Below are positions 32,801 through 45,545 of a stretch of 64,000 nucleotides of DNA, one piece after another. This DNA is from Capitulum mitella (lineage: Eukaryota; Arthropoda; Thecostraca; Pollicipedomorpha; Pollicipedidae). Position 1 is the first letter of the stretch. Every line of letters begins with the position of its first letter. Made by a program: the position numbers and the translations under genes. Where the stretch lies: the NCBI GenBank assembly GCA_030062745.1, contig CP099839.1, positions 1,431,001 through 1,495,000 of the forward strand, written 5' to 3'. The notes beneath the pieces were generated by a model. The model did no database searches. It saw only the letters and a program-made list of their open reading frames with translations, and had not been told where the DNA came from.

Positions 32801-34876
32801 CACCTGCGAGAGAGCTCCAATCGCAGCCGGTTCAGGCGGGCACATTTAGCATTCGGTTCGGGAGACATTGACCCACGTGGTTTAGGCCGTCCTTCGCGGG
32901 ATTATGCGGACCCTATTGGCATGCCAAAGTAGCAAGCGGGGTACGAATCTGATTCCAGTCTGTTTCGAGCGGAGGAGACGGTGGGATAAGTCTTGCCTCC
33001 AATGCTTTGCATACCTGAACATCACTAAAATAGGGATAACGGTGAAAGAATGTTTAGATCATCCCATTAACAAACATTTATTTCATTAAACCAACGATCA
33101 GTACAACGTCAGATTAGTCTGAAACAGTTATCATGTGTATCAAAGAACGATTCATAATGGGCCTATTGTCATCCCGGTATTTGCAATTTCAATACCCAAA
33201 GACAAACTCATGAAGCATGTGACATCAATCGAATTAAAACTACAGAAGAGTAGTGATATGTCATCTCACACAACAGTACGGCCGGCAGCGTCTTGCTAAC
33301 CTGCCCATCCATAACCACTGAGCTGCTGGTTGTCGTGCAATGTTAGGCTCATGCAACGCAAAACGTTCCTTGGTAAAAGGTATAAACGTGTTTTCAGTTC
33401 AAATAAAATTCTTAGAAACCGCTTTTGTTCAACATACATAGAAAGGCATTTCTATAGAAGCGCTTAGGAAGCTCTTAAGCCTCTAACCTTTAAAAACGCA
33501 CTCTGCTGCTTTGATCCGCAGTCCCATACTAAGCTTTGTGTTACTGTAGTCTTTCAAAGTACCCTGTGGATTGTTCAAACCACGACAAATGACGATGTCT
33601 GTGGACATTTCACGAGCAATCATGATGAAATACCCGCACTAGCCGAATACCTGTGGGAGCCTCACAAAATTGCTTTACTGAGAATATGCATGACATTGTA
33701 TTCTGAGTCTTACTGTGCACGGCCTACGGCTGTTGAAGGAATCGGCAGATCTCACCTCCCCCATTTTTCGCAATCTGTGTCGTCAGTCGAGGTAGACGCA
33801 CATCGTCCCAGTCTCCCGAATGTTTGAAGCAGTGAAGGGACGAACAAAAAGGCACTTGAGCCTGGTGCACGTTCAGCCTGCTCCACCTCGTAAAACCTTC
33901 ACACCGTACAAGACGAACTGGATAGACCCGTAATTGAGGAGCAACGGGGTGGAAAATATCTACCCGTGCCCACCTATGACAAATGTGACTGCGACAGATA
34001 AACCTTAAACGCGACTTGTGGTCTGACGAAAGCAAGTATAGTCACATGTTAATTCACGTGCACGACCACCTCAATAAAAACTTCAAGAGGTTTAGCTCAG
34101 AAGATTACACACAGCCTGGTTGAGAAGGCATCCTCCAAATAGGGGTTGCTGATGTATTGCTGCGGGGCTGTGCACCACTGGACGGCGTCTGTTGCCACCT
34201 TTGGAGCGCCAATGACGGCAGGCGCTTTCTCAGTCCAGCTCCGAAGGGGCGTTGAAAAAAGTGGACAGACGGGGCCACCGCGGCGGCAGACTGGGACTCT
34301 GCCCGGGCAGACTGATCAGATGCGCCGGCAGACACGTCCATCAATCCCTCGGACAGCATCGGCAAACAGACTGACGCACTGGGCAGACGCGAGCTTGCGG
34401 ACAGACGTCTAGCCTGACGGACTCGGCCGACAGACTGACAGGTCAACACTCGGGGAGAGTGGAACAGATGAACTGGAAAGTAGGAAAGCCGGACAGAGAC
34501 TTTGGGGAGAGTACACAGCAAACGGCCTCCGCGCCAGTGCCCCGGACCTTTCAGACGGCAGACTGAGCCGTAAACCGGCGGCCTGCTCGCACAGACCGGA
34601 CTGGGACTGCGAGCTAGCAGACGACGCCATCGGAGGTCCGAACGTCGACAGTGGCCGCCGCAGCTGCGCCGTTGAGCTGCCACCAGAGTCTCTGTCCCGA
34701 ATCCACCATGAGACGGTCGGCTGGCGGAAGTCGGAGTCTCCTCGACAGGCAGCTTCCTGCAGCGGCGGCTGGTTCGCGGCAGTCACACCCTCTGCCGGGA
34801 TGGCAAGCGTCGCGGCCGACCTGTCGGTAGCCGGGCTGACGACGGAGCCGACGCGACGACAGTTCACCAGGGCGCC
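29879..34876. other. No supported gene; CpG-rich 31.7-32.4 kb
   Basis: A 12-base unit, GCCCGTCTGATG, is repeated at 29924-29959. Bases 30580-30700 are very AT-rich. At 31695-31860 a minus-strand frame ending MAHWEWPKFETHLLTIA looks protein-like but has no convincing acceptor. Bases 32950-34090 are AT-rich. Bases 34290-34450 contain irregularly repeated CAGACTG motifs. Confidence 0.4.
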
Positions 34877-35087
34877 GATGGCGGCGGACTATCCCCAGAC
34901 CTGCCAGCCGTAGTGGGCAATCCCCGACGTGCCAACCGCGGCGGGCCATCCCCCGACCAGCCAGTAGAGGCGGGCCATCCCCGACCTGCCAGTAGAGGCG
35001 GGCCATCCCCCGACCTGCCAGTAGCGGAGGTCCATCCCCAGACTCGGAAGCCGCGGCGGACCATCCCCAGACATGCCGGCCGCACCG
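34877..35087. repeat. Imperfect 29-bp minisatellite, about 7 copies
   Basis: Units read CGGGCCATCCCCCGACCTGC followed by CAGTAGAGG, varying from 28 to 30 bases. The three central copies are nearly identical and the outer copies have diverged. The array is open on the minus strand, giving the recurring peptide GDGPPLLAGRG, which I attribute to the repeat. Confidence 0.88.
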
Positions 35088-38000
35088 GTGTCCTCCACAA
35101 CGGCGTTACAAGGCACGAAAGTAGAGACTACTGCATTACAAGCTGTCGGGGAACAGACACGCACGCATACACGCTCCTTTAGGTTGGATTGAATAACACG
35201 GGGACTAGTCTGCGCGAGCGCGATGCCGCTTCATTGTCGAGATGGCGCAACATGCACGATGTGCACACAGGGGTCCTTTGGTTTCGAATACTAGTAGTGG
35301 AAATACAGAATCTGGGATAAAGAATGGTTTTCAGCCACGCGTGCTCTGCCTCCAAACAACCAGTCTCTTTAGGTCATTCAGTAATTTATTTACCTCTTCC
35401 TCCTCTTTGTCTCCCTCACGCTTTTTCACCGACTTTCCATCCCCCTTCGCTCTCCCCCTCTCTCTCTTCCTTTCTCCCCTCTCTCTCTCCCCCCTCTCTC
35501 TCTCTCTCTCTCCCCTCTTCTTCGCCGGTGCGTGCACGTAATCCGCAATTAGCGGCCGTGCAGATGAATTACTGCCGAGCGTGACCCAGCCGCCAGGCGT
35601 GGGTCCGGGGCCATGCGGCGCCGGCCGACGTTTCCGCCAGTCACCGCCGCCCCATTTGCACTTGCGCCGACGTCCCTGTTCCTTCCTCCACCACCTCCGG
35701 GTGACGGGGAAGCAGCGCTGTTGAGCGTGCTTCGTGCAGCGGCCACGCCAGTGAGAGTCCTGGCGGTGACTGGGCAGAACTGGCGGAGGAAGAAAGCATG
35801 GACGTCGTCCGGAGATGGTGGCCAAAAACAGCGCATTTACTAATCCCACCACTTATTATGCTCAACGGCCATCGAGTGGAAAAAAGCTGACCTGCTGTCG
35901 GGAGAGTCGTTTTGTAAGTGTCTAGCATGGTGTGTAGCAACACAGTCGTCGGGGCAAACCACTAATGGCAATGACAGAGAACAGGCAATAAAAACCTGGC
36001 GTAGCAAAATGGGGTCCATTGAGAACCATGAGAACCAGGTGTCAAAGTGCATTAGAAGCCAATTGGTACATACGGCGGACTTAAACGAGCTTGAGCCTTT
36101 TATTCCCCTTGAAATTAATTTTGGATGAAGGAAGCATCTCTGATGGAAAGGCTTCCACGGGAGAGTTTAACGGGGTCAACGTTAACATGCGGATTGCTCC
36201 TAAAAATGAGTAAGCGTTTGACAACAAATACGGCGCTTGAATGTTCCTCGCTGCAGTCTGAGAGTTAATTTCACATTCCGTACCACTCTAGTTCCATCCA
36301 TCAACCCTTGCTCAATACAACGACGGCTTTACCTAAACTGAGACCACAGCAAAGGCTGCAATAAACATAATAAGTTGGAACCGAATATCTCCCTTCCGAC
36401 CATGCTAAACAGGCATGTAATCTATGATTCGCCTGTCATTGCCCGAAAAGCTAAGCCTAGAAACATGTTTTCTATATCAGGTTTCTCTCTGAGACAGCAG
36501 AGCGCAAGCTAAGCACAAAACACCATCTTTCTGTTCGGAATGCATAACAGGTGGGCAGTCGCTTACGTCCATATCAGCAGTCCCGCCGCCCGAACCAAGC
36601 CGTCCTGATGGGACGCGGCAGCCTGTACCATGGGACCGCCGCTCGGTGACGCAGCTGCAGCGGCCGGCCGGCGGGCAATTCGTCCCGAGAAGGCGCTTGC
36701 CGGGGCTGCGCCAGCTGATTGGCCGCGTCTCGAGGGGCCGTTTTGTCAGCCGACAGCCGTGACGGGACGTGCCGCGCGTCACGGCAGCGGCGGAGCCAGG
36801 CGTTCGCCTGGGGCTGCAGGGACTCGCTCGGGAAGGCTCTGACCCGGACTTGTCATGCCGCCGGGAGATGGAAGCCTCGCGCTGTCGTCTGGCAGAGCCG
36901 TGCTGCCGTGCGTCCGAGCCGGCGGCTCTGAACGTTCCCCTGCCGCGACGTTGGACGACCGGCGGCAATCAACTTGCCAGGACCTAAACGACGCCACTTT
37001 CTGCAAAGTGGCGCGGGGTTTGATCATGGCGCCCGACGCAGCGCCGGCTAATTGCAGAGGGACCAAATTGGGCGCGTCTCGTCCAATTCGGGAGCCGCGC
37101 CTGGGAGCCCACGTGCAGGAATGTCCGGCTGGCAGCGGTCGACACGACGACGTGGCAGGAGCCGGCAGCGCTGGTGCAAGATAGCCGCTCCCGCGGCGCG
37201 CGCACAGGTCGCGGCAGCGCACCGTGATGGAGATATTGGCGTCCAACTAACCCCCTGATGGAGCGCGAGGCAAGCCGGCCCATCGATCATTGGCTGCGTT
37301 TAATTAGGAGCGCATTCATAAATCAATCCAGGGTCAACAGAAACCCCCGTTTCTGATCGATGAAACGGGGCCGCGCCTCGGTAAAGAACTGAATGGGATT
37401 CCGGGGTAAACGCCGCCATTAGACCGCACTCACATCCTAACAACCATCTCCTGCGTGATATAAGCCCTGATTAAACCGTCCGACGCGCGCGGGAGCTCTG
37501 TTGATTCTGATGGCGAATGAATGATGCCCGCTACTTTCTAACGTGGTTTCGCATTACGGGGTCGCGCTGGTAAATTGATGAACAATGACGCTCGCTCCTG
37601 ATACAGCAGAGGAGAGAAAGCGAACAGGTCGACCTGTGCGAAGCGACGTTCAGCTTCATAAGCTGTAGAAAGCGGACGATGGAAATCTGAACCAATAGTG
37701 CACACGCCGCGCTGCATCCTGGGGTCTTCATTAAACTGTTCGGAGAAACATCACTGTCAGAGAACGGCGGTACAATCATCGGGTGTTTTGCATCTCACAG
37801 AATGCAGTAAATGAATACTATATTTTTTGGCAGGACAAGCGAATGTTTACTACACTTGCATGATAGAGGTACTCAAGAAACAGACACGGTCGTGCAGAAA
37901 AGCCAATAAACATGTAACGCAATAACTTAGACCTGATACATCGCCCGAAAGACACGGGTTATGTGAAACAAAAATATGGATAATGCCTTGTAAGCCTTTT

Positions 38001-38807
38001 GAGACCCGAAATGTTTATTACTCTGGTCATGTAAGAGGATGTCGAAAAACCAAACGCACGGAACGCTGAAAAACTTCGATGACAGAAATTAGCATAAGTC
38101 TCGTGGCAATAAAAAGGGAATCCTCTTTAAAAACCGTCACCATCTCTTCACCTGTAACGGTAGCCGCATGAGACCCGTGCGACCGCCAGCGAACGACGGA
38201 ACGACCAGACAGCGGCGCCCAGCGGCGCCATCCATAGCCGACGGACGGCCACAAAGGGCCGTCAACAATAGCTGGCCGGCGGGGCCGGTTCGGCGAACGA
38301 TGCGGTGCCCTGCGGTGTCATCACGCCACGGCCCATCGACGTCTCTCACGCGCCGTCACGCCGAAAGGCTTTGTCCGGCGGAGGCGCCCGGCCGCGATAA
38401 AGCACGTCTAATGCTGCGGCTGACAGCTTTATGAACCGGGTCTATTACAATCGCCCAAAGTGAATTCCTGATGTACGCGACGCGTCTCCCGCCGTTAAGA
38501 ACGTTTGCATGTCAAGTAGGAGCCGCGTCCACAGCGGAGTCCACCGCGCCGGCAGTGACAGGGAGACGAGAACGCCTCCTAAAACGAGCTTTGGAGAATC
38601 GGACGGTTTACGATCTTTGTGAATGCGCATACTACGATCATATAGCTGTATCTCGGCGTTACGCGTGGCAAGGTCTATGGTGCTGCGAGACTTTGCACTT
38701 GAGTTTTTGAGACGAATTGGCGGCCAAAATGGTCAGCTGTCTTGACCGACCTGCACAACTGAACGAGCACGGTATCTCTAGCTACATGTTTAATTCGTGC
38801 TGATACA
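35088..38807. other. No supported gene; CT tract, CpG-rich 36.6-37.2 and 38.15-38.45 kb
   Basis: A pyrimidine (mostly CT) tract fills about 35440-35523 and creates the arginine/glutamate-rich minus frame there. A 9-bp hairpin lies at 37345-37370. Other frames are short or composition-driven. Confidence 0.45.
37345..37370. other. Perfect 9-bp stem-loop
   Basis: CCCCGTTTC and GAAACGGGG form a perfect stem around the eight-base loop TGATCGAT, which itself contains the palindrome ATCGAT. The flanking sequence holds TTAATTA- and CATAAA-type motifs, so this may be a protein-binding region. It could form DNA or RNA secondary structure, but there is no U tract to suggest a terminator. Confidence 0.7.
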
Positions 38808-39141
38808 AAATGTAACCATGACAGTTTTCAAATTAGCTGCAGGGAGAGATAACACCCATTACATGTAAGGTTTAAATAGACCATACATGTATCTATAATT
38901 ACTGCCAATTTATGGCCCATGAACATATAAACCATATATCATCACATAGCCAATCAAGTACAACGGTAATACAACTAATGGATAAGGGAATGATTACCCT
39001 GAAGTCATTGTACATGGACCTATTACATATCATTGCCGTCAAAGCCCATTAAATTTGACATTAAGAATGTCAATAAACCAACACTGAATTTTAACAGCTA
39101 TGTGGATAATGAGAAATACCATATCTGTCATGGTTACATTT
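38808..39141. mobile_element. MITE-like element with perfect 17-bp terminal inverted repeats
   Basis: AAATGTAACCATGACAG at 38808-38824 is matched exactly by its reverse complement at 39125-39141. The 334-bp interior is AT-rich, has no open frame of note, and is rich in CATGTA and CATATA motifs. Size, AT content and terminal repeats fit a non-autonomous DNA transposon. A TA lies three bases outside the left repeat (38804-38805) and a TA also follows the right repeat closely (39141-39142), so a TA target duplication is possible but not clean. Confidence 0.7.
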
Positions 39142-42050
39142 AGCCGTAACGTTCCTCTGATTTCAAACTGCTTTCGCTCATTTTGCTTTGGGTTTCCCAG
39201 GTCATACTAAAAGTGCAAGTACTGGGTCGCGGCCCTACATCAACATTGTGGCACTATAGCAATGTCTGTTGCGCAAAAATATTACCTCAAAATGATTCCA
39301 AGCGTTTCAAATTCTCTCCTGCACAAACACAGCTTAGTGTCGAAATAACAAAAACTGGACCAGACAGCGCAGTGCAGAGGCTGTCTGCATTGCGCTGTAA
39401 AGCTGCATCCCCCCCCCCACCCCGATCCCTGTCTACCAGATACATCGGTAGTAACGAGGGCCCCTCAGAGACCGTCCTAAACCGTGCGGTACGCACTGTG
39501 TAAATTTATTGTGGCCCTGTTTGATTCTGTTCGCCGACTGCATCAGTCATGTGTGGAGGTTTAAGGTGGCACCTGTCCTATTCGAGGCCGAACTAATTCT
39601 CCCCCTCACACACAGTGGTCTAACAAAAGTCTGTGAGGGCACTTTAGGCAGTTGCCTAAAGTCTGATGCCAGTCCCTAAGAATCACGATAGTTTATTCTG
39701 GACAATGTGTGTAAATGCAAAATGAAAAATGAAGTGAAAAATGCTAAAACAGATGGGCAGCGTTGCTTGATTATTGGTGAGAATATAACTGGCAGCCCAA
39801 GACAAATAGCTGACCCTCGAAGAACCTGACATTTGCCAGAAAAAGCGCAAGTGCTCGCCCATTTCTTGTCAGGCTCCTGCGCTTCACCGAGTGTCCGCAG
39901 CTCTCGTATCCGTTAGGCACGTAGGCAAACCATAAAACGTTTATGGCCGATTACAGTAGTGGAATGCGTGGACTAAGACCGGCTTATCATCCGAGGTGCG
40001 TGGACCAAGGTCTGCTATCTTACCAGGCGTTGTGTGAAAGCGAAGGTGCCGGTGCACGCCGGGCGATGCCCTTGACCTATCCAGCGATGATGCGGGCCCG
40101 AGATAAGGCCAGTCTCAACCGGGCACCCCAGACTGGGTCACCGTCTACATTCCTGCGACCAGGAACCCATTAGCGAGATTTCGACCGTTCACGCTCTGTC
40201 ACTTCCACTCAGAATCACCGGCTCGTAATAACTGGTCCAGCAACAGGCAACGTGGAATCGACGCCGTCATGTAGCAACAGTGCAATTGGCGCTAAACGTA
40301 AGGAGCAGCGCCATGTCCTTAGTGCCTCAGTGAGAAAGGAAAACGCTTCCGGCAATCTTGCAATAGCAGGCGCTGTTCAACAGCAGCGGTATGAATTCCA
40401 AAAATGCATTCTACCAGGTCTGAGTGCTCCATGTCTCCGTCGTAGAAGCCACTTTTGTAGCAGTCTGGGCGCCTGAGCTCTCATTCTCTCACTCCCATTC
40501 CCACTCTTACTCACTTTCTCTCTCTCCCTCTCTCTTTCTCTCTCCCTCAAGTTGTCGCTGGAATTCTGGGAGTCTTGCGGTGCTCGCTGTTACCTATATA
40601 AAGAAGTGAGGAGTTGTTCGGGAAGACGCTAGTTCTAGATGACGCATCGTCCGATATTATCTTGAACTGGCAGTACCAAGTAGTTTATGTGGCTTTAAAT
40701 TTTTCAATGGATGCATATCAAAACGTCTCGTTCTGCAGCTACTGTTCTGCATTTCACCAAGCGAAAAGTCTTCTGCTGATTGGTGGATTCTGCGTCCACA
40801 TAAATTCGATACAGCTCCATCGGAAAAGGCTCAGCATCGACGTCAAGGTTTTCAGGATGATAAACGAGGTTTCAGATCAAATGAAACACCGAAAAACGGC
40901 TGCGTGGCACAACGCGGCAGCGTTCCACAAATATAATCACGATTGGGAAGAAGTGAAGACGTTCGTAAAAAGCACGAAATGACTGAACGGTTATCGCCTG
41001 CAGTGGCCAGCACGGTGCACAGGTGGTACTTTCCGGCAATAATAAGTCACCTCAGATGGATAACTGTGTCTTTGCAACGACGCTACAGCACCAAAGATGG
41101 CAATCCACGTAAAGAGGTCAGGAACCAGGCGGACGGACTGCACCAGATATGTCTGGCAGATCTCCAGCTTCGTGCAATCGTTGATCCACGGACGACTCGC
41201 TTCCACGTCTCACCAGAAGCCCGCTGACGGCCGCCCAAGGCAGCAAAGTTCATCTCCGAAGAGGGGGAAGGGCAGATCAGCAGCGTCGGAGCCTAGTGAC
41301 TGTCGTCACCCCGGATCCTGGACAGATCACGATCAGATAGGCAGCTCGAGAGACGCAAACGGCGTACTCCGACCGGCCAAGGTGCCGGCGCCGACAGCAG
41401 AGACATCTACCGCCCGCTGCTCGAACGTTTCGGCGTCCGCCTGGTGGCCGTCGCGGCATACCTGCATCAATTACTGGTGTTTTGGTGGCTTTGGCAGGGT
41501 GGCTTTAACGTCATTATTGTTGGATGGGGAAGGGTTAAAAACGGTTGTTTTCCTTCAGCCCTTGTCAACAGCTCAGACTGCATGGCTCGAAACATAACAT
41601 CGACTTGAAATCCACACCGTAGGTTTGGTGCGCGGCGTCAGGGGCGTCAGGGAACACCGCCAGTTTTCCCTGCGTCCAGTTCTTACGGTAAGCAGACATC
41701 CGGAGAGCGAATTTCACGTCAAACTCACGACTAGGCGACCACGTCGGGCGCCGCGTCCCGGCCAGCAGCCTCGCACGTTCCTCCCGTTTCAAACGGCCGG
41801 CATCGGTTTCCGACCGACAGCTCTGGCTCTTTTCGCTACCGCTCTTGTCAAGGGGAAGAGCTCCATGTCTCTCCTGCCATGGGAGATCTCTGCTTTTCTC
41901 CTTTCCTCTTTGGGACCTCCGTTCCCTTCTTACAGCCCGAGCAGAACCTCGTGCTTGGCCTCCTCTTCCTCAGAGAAGAACCCTGTCCTCCTCTCTTCCC
42001 TCTCAGAGGACAGCATCAACCTCCCTCTTTTCTCAAAAGAGATGTGTCCT
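39142..42050. other. No supported gene; CT tract near 40.5 kb
   Basis: A CT-rich stretch occupies about 40478-40548. The 122-codon plus frame at 40614-40982 has an ordinary amino-acid mix but no domain or splice context I can support. Bases 41220-41800 are of mixed composition. Confidence 0.45.
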
Positions 42051-42055
42051 TCCCT

Positions 42056-42111
<56 letters not shown>

Positions 42112-42170
42112 CCTCCCTCCCTCCCCCTCTCCATCCCTCTCCCCCTTTCTCTCTTTCTTCCTCTCTCAGG
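42051..42170. repeat. (CT)n and (CCCT)n microsatellite
   Basis: An uninterrupted CT run of roughly 48 bases starts at about 42060, followed by CCCT units and further pyrimidines. It produces serine/leucine/proline-rich frames on the plus strand and Arg-Glu repeats on the minus strand, none of them genes. Confidence 0.95.
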
Positions 42171-43480
42171 GCTTCCTAACTTTTTCTCTTGCAGCTTTCC
42201 TAACCCTTTTCCCTCCGGAACAAAACGCTGTCCTTCCCTTCCATCCAAGACGACACGGTCCTCTCCCCATCCCACAAGCTCCCCGCTCCCGTCCTCCCCA
42301 CCATAGGAAGGGGTCCGTTGGGCCGCTCCAGGCCGACGCAGAGCCGGTCGAGTCGCGTGCCTCAGCGCGAGGACCACCGGCGTGGCCCGGACGGAGGCCG
42401 CGGCCGGCGGCCCGACCCCGGCCGGGGACGGCCCGCCGAGAGAGCCGCCCATCTGCAGCTTCATTTGTCGGCGTTACACAACAGCTGATCGGTCGAGATT
42501 GTCCCACAATGTTTCACGTGTTATGGCTCCCCGCGCACCTTAATTATGCCTTGTGAAATGAGTTATTTCAATCGCCTATAAATCATGGTTGCCACTCTTG
42601 ATTTCACGCCAGTTCTTCTCGCAATCTACAAAAAGATGACATTCTTTGTAGTTTGTAAACATCCCTTTCGGACTGATTGAAAAGCCTTTGTTTCTGACGC
42701 TTGTTTCTCTGTTCCTATGTCGTCAAATTAACCCTTCCCTTACGTCTACCAAACATACCGCAGTCAAATTCAATAGCCATGCATCAAGCTCCACAAGTCC
42801 CAGTGCATAGCATGCATCAAATCTAGCGCTGAGATAGCCCGTACACGACACGAGCTCGACTTATGCTCGCTCGCCAATCACGCGGCCGACTCCGCAGCGC
42901 GCTCGGGCGCCAATTACACAAACAGTATAACTCAGCGCCATTAGGGCCGCTGGACCGCCGCTGGCGTAACGACCGGGCGGCAGCACGACCTACATGGCCC
43001 GGCCGGCCGCACGGGATGCACCCCGGAGCCGTCAGCCGTTCACGGGACGTCACGGGAGTCACGGAGGGCAGCGGCCGGTCACGAGCTGCCGCGGCCGGCG
43101 CACGAGTCATGGAGAAACTAGGCGAGGCGATGAGAGGATGACGAGCAGGGAGAAAGACGTTGTTAGCCGGACGTTAGATGTTGTTCCAGTCAAGTGTTGT
43201 TCTTAATACGAACGGGGCGTCTCCATTATCGGGACAGTCATCGACAAACATCTAACTGACCCCACACACGGACAATCACTGAGTAACGAATGGTGCAGAC
43301 TGCCTGAGAACAGATCCTGATTCTCACGAATTTATCCTGGGACTAGAAAGTCGGGGGGCCACGTGGAAAGTTTCAAGCAATAAAACTTTGCTAAATGCAT
43401 ATGTGGGGGTAACGGACGTCATGTGTGCCACCAAACGTGACGGGCGATCAAAAATCATCCCAGCTTAACCCTATTCCCGG
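42171..43480. other. No supported gene; CpG-rich 42.3-42.5 and 42.85-43.1 kb
   Basis: An acceptor-like CCTAACTTTTTCTCTTGCAG lies on the plus strand at about 42176-42195, but what follows is pyrimidine-rich and not coding-like. Other frames follow composition. Confidence 0.45.
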
Positions 43481-43484
43481 AGGG

Positions 43485-44760
43485 CTAGATGATATGGCCA
43501 GTTACCGGCAGGGGGTGGGGCGGATTCGGCCCCCCCCTGAGCTCTCGAGAACTACAGTTTCGATTTCATCGCAACAAACGGAAATCAATTCCCCATGACG
43601 TAAACCACAATTTTAGAAAACGAAGTTCCCAAAATTATGAAGAGATGGATACAGGGGCGCAAAAATGTCAAAATGGGGGCATTTTTGGACTTCTTATAAC
43701 TCCGTTGTTTATGGACTGATTTGGATGAAATTGGCATGAATCGATGGGATGGGATGTTTATGGATGGGACTTTTACAACTGGTACATACGCTTGAAATTT
43801 TGAGAAGATTCATAGGTGTTTACAGGATTCTAAAGATAGGAGGATTAGTTTTTTAAACAGCTGAACAAACAAAAAAGTTATAAGCACTTTTTTGGCTTCT
43901 GTTAGTCATGTTATGCTGGAGAAATACAAATCGTACTACCATGTTTATATAATGTTAGCATAGGCGGTGCCAGGGGCATAAAAAAGGGGTAACTGTAATG
44001 GTCTCATGTTCTTCAGATCAGCTTATGACCTTTGACCTTACATGGCCTCCAGTGACCTTGGAGTCACTTGGAATGATTTCGCGTGCACTTAACATGATCT
44101 GAAAATGTTTTCAATCATTTGAATTGACTTTCAAGATTCAATTTTACACCTGTTGTGATATAGGGTTCGCGCACGGACATTTTAGGTTTAGCTCCGTGAC
44201 CCGACCCGATATCAAACTGAAACTTGGTACACAAGTAGAGGGCACCCTTCTACGTCATATATACTCTGGGTTTAGCATTAAAAAACATAGCCGCCAAACT
44301 TCTTACCATGAAACCAAATTTCGAATCTTGACCTTGACCTGACCTTGTTAAGTGGCCTCAGATGAACAAAATTGTATTTGTATGTTGCCCAACTATTTAG
44401 CTATACATGCATACAAAGTTTTAAGTTCTGTCTTAAGAACTCTATGTTTGGCAGGCATTTTCCTTTTACCATCAACAGGGCCAAAAATGACCCGTGGCGC
44501 CTCCGAAAAACGTTAACTGGTTCCGCCCCTGAGCAAAATAGAATTCCGAGATTTTGTCAGAGTATTTCAGTAAAAGCTAGAAAAAACCATCATGTTTCGT
44601 GAATCTGCGTCAAAAACCCTGGAATTGGCGAAGAAAAAACCCGAAGGAGGGGCGGATTCAGCCTTATGTGGGAACGGGATGGTCCGACTGGGCAGTTGCC
44701 ACACCAAATGCTGGGATCTCCTAGCATGAAGTCTATGGTTTAACATTAATAGAATCACCT
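43485..44760. repeat. AT-rich block with repeated ends and TGACCT half-sites; possible dispersed repeat
   Basis: GGGGCGGATTCGGC at 43517-43530 recurs in the same orientation as GGGGCGGATTCAGC near 44649-44662, bracketing about 1.1 kb of AT-rich sequence with no usable frame. Inside are TGACCTTTGACCT (44026-44038), TGACCTTGG (44053) and TTGACCTTGACCTGACCTTG (44328-44347). Motifs of the last kind are common in dispersed repeats of marine invertebrates. Element class and true ends are unknown. Confidence 0.4.
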
Positions 44761-45120
44761 TAGAGTCTTCGAGTGTTCCACCGCTTTAGGATCACAGCAG
44801 TCCCACACACGGAAGCAAGGCCCCACAAAGTCACCGTTATAAGCCGTCACTCGAGCTCCCGGATATGCGGCAGGGCGCACCGGCTGGTCCTGACCCTCTC
44901 TCCAGATGGAGCACTCCGACCCCGCCCGCTGGCCCTCTCCAGGGACTCCGTCAGCGGCCGCGACGGCTGACTGATGGCGGTCAGAGCCGGTCCGAACTTT
45001 GATCGACGGACGACGCTCGGGCCTGCGGCGAGGCACGGCCGGTCGATACCGCGGCCCGGGCGACGGCCGCCGCCGCACGGCCGGTCCAGTTCCGTCACAG
45101 CCGCGGCGGCAGAGCACTGA
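44761..45120. other. CpG-rich block, no supported gene
   Basis: Frames are open on both strands with Arg/Pro-rich translations, with no paired splice signals. Confidence 0.45.
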
Positions 45121-45545
45121 GGCAATCTGACGCTGGCCGGCAGAGGGCTGACGCAGTCTGATGTCATCCGGCTGGAGGACTGTCGCCGTCTGACGTCAGT
45201 CCTCTGACGTCAGACGTCTGATGACGTCTGATGATGCGGTCTGATGGCTGGCATGGGAATGATGCAGTCTGACGCCGGCCGGCAGAGGACTGACGCCGTC
45301 TGATGGCCGGCAGAAGTATGATATCGTTGGACTCCAGGCCGGCATTCTGATACGTTCTAACGGCAGCAGGAATAGGTATGACGCATCTGTCTGATGGAAA
45401 CCCATGCATGGTCAAGACGTCCGCAAAGTTGTCGCGCGATGTCCCACGTCAGCAGGTAGAGTTCTGACACGATGTCCCGTCAGCCGGCAGAGGTCTGATA
45501 TGGTCTGACGTCAGCGGGGGAGAGTCCAGCGTGGTGTGATGTGTG
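45121..45545. repeat. Irregular CTGACG/CTGATG repeat cluster with three CRE palindromes
   Basis: The words GTCTGACG, GTCTGATG and CCGGCAGAGG recur at uneven spacing of about 20-50 bases. Perfect TGACGTCA sites lie at 45191-45198, 45205-45212 and 45506-45513. It looks like a decayed minisatellite. Confidence 0.6.

Noticed and set aside
41625..42556. Leu/Ser/Pro-rich frames on plus and Arg-Glu repeats on minus
   Set aside because: Translations of the CT microsatellite and neighbouring pyrimidine-rich DNA.
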